From contig NZ_AXAU01000003.1 in assembly GCF_000472965.1 (NCBI RefSeq), forward strand, positions 269-64,268: 64,000 nucleotides of DNA, read 5' to 3'. Of the stretch, positions 9,302 through 16,422 are shown piece by piece. Within the stretch, counting starts at the first letter, position 1, and every line of letters begins with the position of its first letter. This DNA is from Bradyrhizobium murdochi (lineage in GTDB: Bacteria; Pseudomonadota; Alphaproteobacteria; Rhizobiales; Xanthobacteraceae). The notes under the pieces were generated by a model, which saw only the letters and a program-made list of their open reading frames with translations, did no database searches and had not been told where the DNA came from. Made by a program: the position numbers and the translations under genes.

Positions 9302-9392
9302 GACTTCTCCCACTTACGATTACACGGAAGATGTTCGACTATACTGCGCCGCAATAATCAAGCATTGTCGCACGGTTGCAAGGGGCTTCAAA
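9302..9392. promoter_or_regulatory. Divergent control region of mtnP and the class II aldolase
   Basis: Ninety-one bases separate the two start codons, so both promoters must lie here or overlap the gene ends. No riboswitch-like structure or clear operator is visible. AT-rich stretches (GACTATACTG, GCAATAATCAAG) could hold -10 elements, but I cannot assign them. Confidence 0.4.
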
Positions 9393-10043
9393 ATGCCGAC
9401 CAGGAACGACCGGGAAAAACGTCAATCCATCATCGATGCCTGCCTGCGCATGAATGCGCTCGGTATCAACCAGGGGACGTCGGGCAATATCAGCCTGCGC
9501 CATGGCGATGGCATGCTGATCACCCCGACCAGCACGCCCTACGAGGCGATGAAGCCCGAGCAGATCGTCTACATGCACCTCGACGGCAACCACGATCCTG
9601 CCCTGCGGCCATCGAGCGAGTGGCGGTTTCACCGCGACATCCTCAAGGCTCGCCCGGAGGTGCAGGCGATCGTCCATGCCCATCCGCCCTACTCGACCAT
9701 GCTGGCGATCATGGGCATGGAGATTCCGCCGGTCCACTACATGGTGGCCGTCGCCGGTGGCGACACCATCCGCTGCGCGCCGTATGCGACCTTCGGCACC
9801 CAGGAGCTCTCCGAACACGCTGTCCGCGCGCTGGAGGGACGGCTGGCTTGCCTGCTCGAACATCACGGCATGATCGCGATCGGGCCGTCGCTGGCAAAGG
9901 CGATGTGGCTTGCGGTCGAGGTCGAAACGCTGGCGCGGCAATATCACGGCTGCCTGCAAATCGGCACGCCGCCATTGCTGTCAAAGGAGGAAATCGAAAA
10001 AGTCCGCCTCCGCATGGCCGGATACGGCCACGCGGAGGAGTAA
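9393..10043 (+). CDS. ald2: Class II aldolase of the DHAP-shunt type
   Basis: A 216-residue class II (zinc) aldolase related to fuculose-phosphate aldolase. It has the phosphate-binding GTSGN (29-33), catalytic Glu76 in PSSEW, and zinc ligands His95 and His97 in HAHP and His158 in EHHGM. In the DHAP shunt this enzyme splits methylthioribulose-1-phosphate or 5-deoxyribulose-1-phosphate into DHAP and an aldehyde. The start is the ATG at 9393 after AGGGGC; an upstream in-frame ATG at 9261 would run back into mtnP. Adjacency to mtnP and mtnA supports this role over sugar metabolism. The gene converges on tctC with 8 bases between stops. Confidence 0.85.
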   Translation: MPTRNDREKRQSIIDACLRMNALGINQGTSGNISLRHGDGMLITPTSTPYEAMKPEQIVYMHLDGNHDPALRPSSEWRFHRDILKARPEVQAIVHAHPPYSTMLAIMGMEIPPVHYMVAVAGGDTIRCAPYATFGTQELSEHAVRALEGRLACLLEHHGMIAIGPSLAKAMWLAVEVETLARQYHGCLQIGTPPLLSKEEIEKVRLRMAGYGHAEE

Positions 10044-10051
10044 CGGAAGCG

Positions 10052-11053
10052 CTATTTGGCGACGAAGCCCGCTTCCTTCATCAGCGAGGCATTCAGCTTG
10101 TCGTCCTCTTCGAGGAATTTCAGCATGTCCTTGCCGGTGAGGAAGATCGGCTTGAGCGCCTGCTTCTCCATGTAGTCCTTGTATTCCGGCGTCTGCGTCA
10201 CCTTCTGGAACAGGTCGACATAGAACGCCTGCTGCTCCGGCGTCACCTTGCCGGGCAGGAACATCGCGCGCAGCATCAGGTACTGCACGTCGAGCCCTTC
10301 CTCCTTGCAGGTTGGGACGTCATTCCAGGATTGCGTCTCCGTCACCTTGGTCTTGTAGGAAATGCGCTCCTTGTCGAACACGCACAGCGCGCGGACCTGA
10401 CCGGCGCGCCAGACTTCGAGGTTTTCAGACGGGTTATTGACATTGGCTTCGGTGTGCTTGCCGACAAGCTGCGTCGCCGCCTCGCCGCCGGACTTGTAGG
10501 GCAGATAGGAGAATTTCGCGCCGGTCTTCTGCTCCATGAAGACCGTCAACACATGGTCCTCGCGCTTGGAGCCGGTGCCGCCCATCTTGAATGGCGAGTT
10601 CGCTGCCTTGGCGGCTGCGATAAAATCCTTCACCGTCTTGGGGCCGTCGGCATTGTCCCACAGCACGAACTGGTCGAGCGCGACCACCGACACCGGCGTC
10701 AGGTCACGCCAGTTGAACGGGATCTTGGCCGACAGCGGCAGCATGTAGATCAGGGAATAGGCGACCAGCACCTTGTTGGGATCGCCATCGCTGGATTTCA
10801 TGTACATCAGCGCCTCGGCGCCGGACGCTCCGCCCTTGAGCGACACAACCATCGGCTGCTTCATCAAATTGTTCTTTTGGATCGCCGCCTGCATCATACG
10901 CGCCATCTGGTCGGAGGCGCCGCCGGCGCCGGCCGCGACCACGATTTCCACTGGCTTGGTCGGCTCCCAAGCGGCAAACGCAGGGGTGGTTGCGATCAGG
11001 GCCGTCAAGGCGGCCGCGGCTTTGAGGATCTGTCCCACGAGTTTCTTCCCCAT
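10052..11053 (-). CDS. tctC: TTT transporter periplasmic receptor (TctC/Bug family)
   Basis: A 333-residue solute receptor with a signal peptide (AALTALIATTPAFA, cleavage near residue 28) and the mature start WEPTKPVEIVV typical of Bug proteins. GGASDQMARMMQ and the glycine-rich GGTGSKREDH loop fit the family. It is the likely partner of TctAB, although the divergently read aldolase gene separates it from them on the map. It diverges from several TctC relatives by having more lysine and a C-terminal FLEEDDKLNASLM helix. Confidence 0.88.
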   Translation of the reverse strand: MGKKLVGQILKAAAALTALIATTPAFAAWEPTKPVEIVVAAGAGGASDQMARMMQAAIQKNNLMKQPMVVSLKGGASGAEALMYMKSSDGDPNKVLVAYSLIYMLPLSAKIPFNWRDLTPVSVVALDQFVLWDNADGPKTVKDFIAAAKAANSPFKMGGTGSKREDHVLTVFMEQKTGAKFSYLPYKSGGEAATQLVGKHTEANVNNPSENLEVWRAGQVRALCVFDKERISYKTKVTETQSWNDVPTCKEEGLDVQYLMLRAMFLPGKVTPEQQAFYVDLFQKVTQTPEYKDYMEKQALKPIFLTGKDMLKFLEEDDKLNASLMKEAGFVAK

Positions 11054-11292
11054 GTATTTGCAAGACCTGGAAAATCAGATCTGTCCGGTTGCCACATCTT
11101 GCGGGCGAACCGATCAGAGTTCAAGTTGCACCGCAATGTGCCGTCCATGACCTTGGCATCAGGTGCAAATCCTTCCTGCACGAGGGCCTCAGCGACCAAC
11201 AGCCGAATCCAATCTCGCCGCTTTTCCGTTGTGCGGCGGCGAGTGAGCCCGTTTAATGCACGCTACAAGAAACATCAGGGAGGAGAGGCTGA

Positions 11293-11664
11293 ATGAGAAG
11301 GATTTTGATGACCGCCCTCATGGGTACGGCGCTGACCCTCGCGGGGTGCGGACGGGATCCAGGACCGAAAGGGGATACCGGCCCACAAGGACCGGCCGGG
11401 CCACAGGGCGTTCAGGGCTTGCAAGGCGTGCCCGGCCCTCAAGGGCAACAGGGTCCCCAAGGGCCACAGGGACCGCAGGGTGTGCCCGGTCCGAAAGGCG
11501 ATCCCGGACCGACTGGCGCTTCCATCAGGTCGGTTCAGGCCAGTGGCGAGGTCGGCTGCGATACAAATGAAAACCTGGTGTCGGTGTTCTGTCCGTCCGG
11601 CGGCACCCCCGATGGCGCCAAATGCGGCACCGGTCCGACTGTTGGTCTTTGCCTCAAGAAGTAG
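11293..11664 (+). CDS. Collagen-like lipoprotein
   Basis: A 123-residue predicted lipoprotein. The signal peptide ends in the lipobox LAGC with Cys19 as the lipidated residue. Residues 24-77 are 18 uninterrupted Gly-X-Y triplets rich in GPQ, GVP and GPK, a collagen-like triple-helix sequence. A 46-residue C-terminal segment with four cysteines follows and may trimerise or cap the helix. A good ribosome-binding site (GGAGAGG) precedes the ATG at 11293. Such proteins form surface filaments or stalks in other bacteria; the role here is unknown. Confidence 0.85.
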   Translation: MRRILMTALMGTALTLAGCGRDPGPKGDTGPQGPAGPQGVQGLQGVPGPQGQQGPQGPQGPQGVPGPKGDPGPTGASIRSVQASGEVGCDTNENLVSVFCPSGGTPDGAKCGTGPTVGLCLKK

Positions 11665-11711
11665 CCGCCCGGTTGCGCTACGATCCGACGAACAATGGTC
11701 GGCGAAAAAGC

Positions 11712-12041
11712 ATGAAAGCGTTCGCGATTGGTTTTCTCCTGGCTTGTCTTGCCACCACCGCGGACGCCGGCTCCTCAATAATCGGTGCGGGCTCTCAAAC
11801 CTGCACGGCTTGGACCAACCGCAAGAAAAATGCGGTCGTCAAAGGAAGCTTTGAATCCTGGCTGGTTGGATTTATCAGCGGCCTGAACATCAGCGGGGAG
11901 CGGGACATGGTGGGTGGCGGCGACTTCGACGCGATCATCGCATGGATGGACCAACGTTGCCTCACCACGCCTTCGGACAGGATAGGTATCGCGGCGCTCG
12001 ATTTGGGCATGGAATTGGCAAAAAGGGCCGCCAAACCATAG
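11712..12041 (+). CDS. Small exported protein of unknown function
   Basis: A 109-residue protein with a signal peptide (MKAFAIGFLLACLATTADA). The mature part has two cysteines (SQTCTAW and MDQRC) likely to form a disulfide, with WLVGFISGLN between them. The layout resembles small periplasmic proteins of the Rap1a/HdeA type, but that is a resemblance only. It begins 47 bases after the collagen-like lipoprotein gene and may be cotranscribed. The start at 11712 was chosen because it begins the signal peptide; its ribosome-binding site is weak. Confidence 0.7.
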   Translation: MKAFAIGFLLACLATTADAGSSIIGAGSQTCTAWTNRKKNAVVKGSFESWLVGFISGLNISGERDMVGGGDFDAIIAWMDQRCLTTPSDRIGIAALDLGMELAKRAAKP

Positions 12042-12065
12042 TGGGCGATTCTACGCGTGGCTAAC

Positions 12066-12863
12066 CTATTTGCCCTTCCAGTTCGGCGAGCGCTTGTTGA
12101 GGAATGCGTCCATTCCCTCGCGGAAGTCTTCGCTCATATAGGCGCGCAGGATCAGGTCCTCGCCCTCGTCACGCGTCAATGTCCGCCGGATGCGACGCAC
12201 CGCTTCCTTGGTGACTTCGAGCGTGATCGGCGCATGGCTCGCAACGAGTTTCGCAGTCTCGTCGGCGCGGCGCTGCAACGTTGCGACATCGGGCACGATC
12301 TCATTGAGCAGCCCGAGCGCCAGCGCTTCCGGCGCCTCGACCAGCCGCGCCTTGAAGATCAGGTCCTTGGTCCGCGCGGGGCCGACCAGCGAAACGAGCC
12401 TGGAGATATTGGACATCGACAGGCAGTTGCCGAGTGTACGCGCGATCGGAAAACCCATCCGCGTCGTCTCGGTACCGATGCGGATGTCGCAGCACGCCGC
12501 AATCCCGGCCCCGCCGCCAGTGCAGGCGCCGGCAATAGCCGCGATCGTCGGCACCCGGCAGGCTTCCAGCGCACCGAGCACGCGGTCGATCCGCGCCTCA
12601 TAGTCGAGCGCGTCCTGCGCGGCCTTGAAGGCGCGGAACTGCGAAATGTCGGTGCCCGATGCGAACGCCTTGTCGCCGGCGCCGGTCAAGATCATCGCCT
12701 TGATCGAGCGATCATTGTTGATGGTCTCGCAGATCGCCGCCATCTGCTCGTACATGGCAAAGGTCAGCGCGTTGCGCGCCTGCGGACGGTTGAACGTCAG
12801 CCGGGCGATGCCGTCCTCGACGGAATAGATCAGGTCTTCGGTCGAAGCTACCGGAGCGTTCAT
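12066..12863 (-). CDS. Enoyl-CoA hydratase/isomerase (crotonase) family protein
   Basis: A 265-residue crotonase-fold protein. It has the CoA/oxyanion-hole segments FNRPQARNAL and GDKAFASGTDIS, and the second oxyanion segment GACTGGGAGIAACCDIRIG. The first catalytic glutamate position of true hydratases is hard to place, so isomerase, hydrolase or lyase activity is possible. The start is the ATG at 12863; a TTG ten codons upstream is less likely. It ends the series downstream of the two aminotransferases, 36 bases after the first, and is probably in their operon. Confidence 0.85.
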   Translation of the reverse strand: MNAPVASTEDLIYSVEDGIARLTFNRPQARNALTFAMYEQMAAICETINNDRSIKAMILTGAGDKAFASGTDISQFRAFKAAQDALDYEARIDRVLGALEACRVPTIAAIAGACTGGGAGIAACCDIRIGTETTRMGFPIARTLGNCLSMSNISRLVSLVGPARTKDLIFKARLVEAPEALALGLLNEIVPDVATLQRRADETAKLVASHAPITLEVTKEAVRRIRRTLTRDEGEDLILRAYMSEDFREGMDAFLNKRSPNWKGK

Positions 12864-12899
12864 CGCAGCTCTCTCTATTTTTGTTTCGGTCAAACTGGC

Positions 12900-14099
12900 T
12901 CAGGCGACGGCGGCCTTCGGCATCTCCACGACATCGTGTCCCTTGAGCACTTCCATCGCCGCCAGCACGCCACCGCTGCGATGCGGCACCTTGGCGAGAT
13001 CGAGACCCATCTCGACACCCGACAGCGTGCCCATCAGCATCAGGTCGTTGAAGTGTCCGATATGGCCGATCCGGAACACCTTGCCTTTGATCTTGTTCAG
13101 GCCGGTGCCGAGCGACATGTCGAAGTTTTCCAGCACGACCTTGCGGAAGTTGTCAGCGTCATGGCCTTCCGGCATGACGACGCCGGTCAGCGCGGGCGAA
13201 TGTGCGCCTTGCTCCTGACATTGCGTTTCCAGGCCCCACACCTTGATGGCCGCGCGCGTCGCGGCACTGTGGCGCTTGTGGCGGGCGAAGACGTTCTCGA
13301 GGCCCTCCTCCTCGAGCATCTTGACCGCTTCGCGCAGCCCGAACAGCAGGTTCGTTGCCGGCGTGTAGGGCCAGGTGCCCGCCTTGTTGATCGCGATGAC
13401 TTCCTGCCAGTCCCAATAAGAGCGCATCGCGGGGTTGGCCTTCGCCACCGCGAGCGCCTTTTCGGAGATGGCGTTGAAGCCGAGACCCGGCGGCAGCATC
13501 AGGCCCTTCTGCGATCCGGCGACCGAGACGTCGATGCCCCAGGCGTCGTGCTCATATTCCAGCGATCCCAGACCCGAGATGGTGTCGACCATCAAGAGCG
13601 CGGGATGTTTGACGCGGTCGAGAATCTTGCGGACGTCCTGCGGATGGGTAACGCAGCCGGTCGAGGTCTCGTTGTGGACCACGCACACGGCCTTGATCTT
13701 GTGCGCCTTGTCGGCCGACAGCCGCGCCTCGATCTGCTCAAGATCTGCGCCATGGCGCCAGTCACCGGGAATGAAATCTACTTCGAGTTTGAATTTGTCG
13801 GCAATACCGTGCCACAGCATGGCAAACTGCCCGGTCTCGGCCATCAATACCTTATCGCCCGGCTGCAACGTATTGACGAGTGCCGCCTCCCATGCGCCCG
13901 TGCCGGACGACGGATAGATGATTACCGGCTGCTTGGTGCGGAACACCCGCTGCATAGCGGCCAGCACGGCATGACCAACCTCGGCGAACTCGGGACCCCG
14001 GTGGTCCATGGTCGGCATATCCATGGCGCGCAGCACCCGGTCCGGCACGTTGGTCGGTCCCGGAATCTGCAGAAAATGCCTTCCAGTATGCACGGTCAT
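12900..14099 (-). CDS. sgaA: Serine-glyoxylate aminotransferase, copy 1
   Basis: A 399-residue class V PLP enzyme that transfers the amino group of serine to glyoxylate, giving hydroxypyruvate and glycine. It opens with GRHFLQIPGPTNVPDRVLRAMDMPTMDHRGPEF and has SSGTGAWEAAL, HNETSTG, the VDTISGLGS aspartate and PLP-binding Lys198 in AGSQKGLMLPPG. It lies 141 bases downstream of a diverged second copy (14241-15443) in the same orientation. Both belong to the glyoxylate locus with the 2-hydroxy-acid dehydrogenase. Confidence 0.93.
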   Translation of the reverse strand: MTVHTGRHFLQIPGPTNVPDRVLRAMDMPTMDHRGPEFAEVGHAVLAAMQRVFRTKQPVIIYPSSGTGAWEAALVNTLQPGDKVLMAETGQFAMLWHGIADKFKLEVDFIPGDWRHGADLEQIEARLSADKAHKIKAVCVVHNETSTGCVTHPQDVRKILDRVKHPALLMVDTISGLGSLEYEHDAWGIDVSVAGSQKGLMLPPGLGFNAISEKALAVAKANPAMRSYWDWQEVIAINKAGTWPYTPATNLLFGLREAVKMLEEEGLENVFARHKRHSAATRAAIKVWGLETQCQEQGAHSPALTGVVMPEGHDADNFRKVVLENFDMSLGTGLNKIKGKVFRIGHIGHFNDLMLMGTLSGVEMGLDLAKVPHRSGGVLAAMEVLKGHDVVEMPKAAVA

Positions 14100-14153
14100 T
14101 GGCGTCCTTCCCGGTCTAGCCTAGGCGTTTCGACCCGCTCGAATATCACCATT

Positions 14154-14174
14154 CGGCGGGCTTGTCGCCCGCCG
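14154..14174 (-). terminator. Hairpin between the two aminotransferase genes
   Basis: CGGCGGGC and GCCCGCCG pair over 8 bases with a 5-base loop. No T-run follows in the minus-strand direction, so it is a weak terminator or a processing signal between copy 2 and copy 1. Confidence 0.4.
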
Positions 14175-14240
14175 GACGCAGCACGTCAATGCGCAAGGAG
14201 CAGGGCTGGAGCGGTGTCGCCGGCAGGCGCGAGCTGCCGG

Positions 14241-15443
14241 TTAGCTGCCGACGACCTTGAGATGCGCCGGGGAATTGCCTTGCGGGCGCTGCTCCAGATA
14301 CTTCATCGCGGCATCGACACCGCCGGCCCGGTACGGAATGCCGGCGACCGACAATCCCATCTCCACGCCCGTCAGCGCGGCAAGCAAGGTCAGTTCGTTG
14401 CATTCGCCGAGATGACCGATGCGGAATACCTTGCCGGCCACCTTCGACAGTCCGGAGCCGAGCGACATGTTGAAGTTGTCGAGCACCACCTTGCGGAACT
14501 GGTCCGCGTCATGCCCCGGCGGCATCAGCACGGCGGTAAGCACCGGGGAAAAGTCCTTTGGCTCCTGGCAAAGCACCTCCAGTCCCCAGTGATTGACGGC
14601 GGCACGCGTAGCAGCGGCGAGCCGCTGATGGCGCGCGAAGACCTTGTCGAGCCCCTCCTCAAGCAACATCGCAAGGGCCTCGCGCAGGCCGTAGAGCAGG
14701 TTGGTCGCGGGAGTATAGGGAAAGAAGCCATTCGCATTCGGCTTCAACATTTCCTCCCAATCCCAATACGACCGCGGCATTTTGTTGGTCTTGGATGCAG
14801 CGCGGGCCTTGTCCGAGATTGCGTTGAAGCCCAAACCGGGCGGCAACATGAACCCTTTCTGCGAGCAGCTAACGCTGACGTCGACCTTCCATTCGTCGTG
14901 CCGGTATTCGACCGATCCCAGCGAGGAGATGGTGTCGACCATCAGCAGGGCCGGATGACCGACCCGGTCCATCGCGGCACGGATTTCGCCGATCCGGCTG
15001 GTCGCACCGGTCGACGTTTCGTTGTGGACGACCATCACGGCCTTGAGCGCATGCGATGTGTCGCGCGCCAGCCTTTCTTCGATGACCGCCGGGTCTGCGC
15101 CACGGCGCCAATCGCCGGGCAAGAAGTCGACGTCAATTCCCCAGCGTCCCGCCATCTGGCGCCACAGGGTCGCGAAATGGCCGGTCTCCACCATCAGAAC
15201 CTTGTCGCCGGGGGACAAGGTGTTGACGATGGCGGCTTCCCAGGCCCCAGTCCCCGACGACGGGAAGATCACCACCGGTCCCGACGTCTGGAAAATCTTC
15301 TGGCTGCCGCCGAGCACGGCCCGCCCGAGTTCGGCGAACTGGGCGCTGCGGTGATCGATCACAGGCATGTCCATCGCGCGAAGAACGCGATCCGGAACCG
15401 GACTCGGCCCTGGAATCTGAAGAAAATGCCGTCCTTGCTGCAT
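14241..15443 (-). CDS. Serine-glyoxylate aminotransferase paralogue, copy 2
   Basis: A 400-residue class V PLP aminotransferase clearly homologous along its length to the neighbouring copy, with GRHFLQIPGPSPVPDRVLRAMDMP, SSGTGAWEAA, HNETSTG and PLP-binding Lys196 in SCSQKGFMLPPG. It differs at many positions, so the duplication is old or one copy was acquired. It is the promoter-proximal gene, 128 bases from the divergent GntR regulator, so it is the likelier direct target. Substrate may be serine, alanine or another donor. Confidence 0.9.
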   Translation of the reverse strand: MQQGRHFLQIPGPSPVPDRVLRAMDMPVIDHRSAQFAELGRAVLGGSQKIFQTSGPVVIFPSSGTGAWEAAIVNTLSPGDKVLMVETGHFATLWRQMAGRWGIDVDFLPGDWRRGADPAVIEERLARDTSHALKAVMVVHNETSTGATSRIGEIRAAMDRVGHPALLMVDTISSLGSVEYRHDEWKVDVSVSCSQKGFMLPPGLGFNAISDKARAASKTNKMPRSYWDWEEMLKPNANGFFPYTPATNLLYGLREALAMLLEEGLDKVFARHQRLAAATRAAVNHWGLEVLCQEPKDFSPVLTAVLMPPGHDADQFRKVVLDNFNMSLGSGLSKVAGKVFRIGHLGECNELTLLAALTGVEMGLSVAGIPYRAGGVDAAMKYLEQRPQGNSPAHLKVVGS

Positions 15444-15512
15444 GAAAACCTCCCGCTAGGCCCCATCTCTTGATGATGCCGGCCTCATTTTGCATTCATT
15501 TTTTATCTTTTC

Positions 15513-15529
15513 AATGCTAATTTGGCATT
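15513..15529. promoter_or_regulatory. Candidate operator of the GntR regulator
   Basis: In the AT-rich divergent region AATGC (15513-15517) and GCATT (15525-15529) form an inverted repeat with a 7-base spacer; a further GCATT lies at 15492-15496. Placement between the regulator and copy 2 fits an operator, but half-sites this short can arise by chance. Confidence 0.35.
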
Positions 15530-15571
15530 CGATTTTGAGCGTCGACGCCGCAGTTTTGGCAAACTACCGTT

Positions 15572-16327
15572 ATGCAAATGAAATCCATGATTCCCGAAGG
15601 TGGGGCGCCGATCGCCCAATCCGCGTCCGGCAACGGCACCGACCGGCAGGAAGCATCACTGCACGGGGAAATTTTGCTGCGCCTTCGCGACTATGTCGTT
15701 GAGGGCAACATTCCGGAAGGGGCGCGGGTTCCGGAGCGGCAGCTTTGTGAAATGCTCGGCATTTCAAGAACGCCGCTGCGCGAGGCGCTGAAAGTTCTGG
15801 CCGCAGAGGGCCTCATCGAGCTCCTGCCCAACCGCGGCGCGCGGATACGCCAACTCAGCCAGCGCGACCTGGAGGAGCTTTTCGACGTGATGGCCGGCCT
15901 GGAAAGCCTGGCCGGGCGCCTTGCCTGCGAGGCCATCACCGACGAGGAAATCGCGGAAATAGAGCGGCTGCACTACAAAATGTACGGCCATTACCTGCAC
16001 CGCGACATGCACGGCTATTTTCAGATCAACCAGCGCATCCACGAGAGCATCGTCGCCGCTGCGCGCAACGAGACCCTGCGCGCGGCCTACGCCAACTTCG
16101 CCGGCCGGATTCGCCGTGTCCGCTACTCCGCCAACTTCGCCCGCAAGCGGCAGCGCTGGGCGGAGGCCATGCGGGAGCACGAAGCGATCCTGGATGCGTT
16201 GCGTCGCCGGGCCGGGAGCGAGCTGAGCGACATCCTGTTCGAGCATTTGCGCAACAAGCGGACCGCCGCTATCGAGCACTTGGCTGAAGCACGGGAGGCC
16301 ACCGCAGCCACGGCCGCCGGGGGCTAG
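15572..16327 (+). CDS. GntR/FadR-family regulator (FCD domain)
   Basis: A 251-residue repressor or activator. Residues 30-95 form the winged helix (RVPERQLCEMLGISRTPLREALKVLAAEGLIELLPNRGA), followed by the all-helical FCD effector domain with its metal or ligand histidines (HYKMYGH, RIHESIV, REHEAIL). FCD regulators such as GlcC and LldR sense small organic acids. It is divergent from the aminotransferases and just upstream of the FAD/Fe-S dehydrogenase and GlcG, so glycolate, glyoxylate or a related acid is the likely effector. Confidence 0.9.
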   Translation: MQMKSMIPEGGAPIAQSASGNGTDRQEASLHGEILLRLRDYVVEGNIPEGARVPERQLCEMLGISRTPLREALKVLAAEGLIELLPNRGARIRQLSQRDLEELFDVMAGLESLAGRLACEAITDEEIAEIERLHYKMYGHYLHRDMHGYFQINQRIHESIVAAARNETLRAAYANFAGRIRRVRYSANFARKRQRWAEAMREHEAILDALRRRAGSELSDILFEHLRNKRTAAIEHLAEAREATAATAAGG

Positions 16328-16422
16328 CCTTGCCGATTATGAATTCATAAGCTAGTTCATTCGATGAAAAAGTGCATAACCGTGTCGAGGGGGTAGTCCC
16401 CTTGGATCACTTTGGATTTGGG

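Noticed and set aside
11005..11199. A short minus-strand frame before tctC
   Set aside because: It overlaps the signal-peptide region of tctC in another phase, with no supporting features.
8549..11296. A 915-codon plus-strand open frame
   Set aside because: Antisense to mtnP and tctC and out of frame with the aldolase; low-complexity composition typical of a shadow frame.
12057..15473. A 1138-codon plus-strand open frame opposite the crotonase and both aminotransferases
   Set aside because: It shows internal similarity only because the two antisense genes are paralogues; no recognisable protein features.
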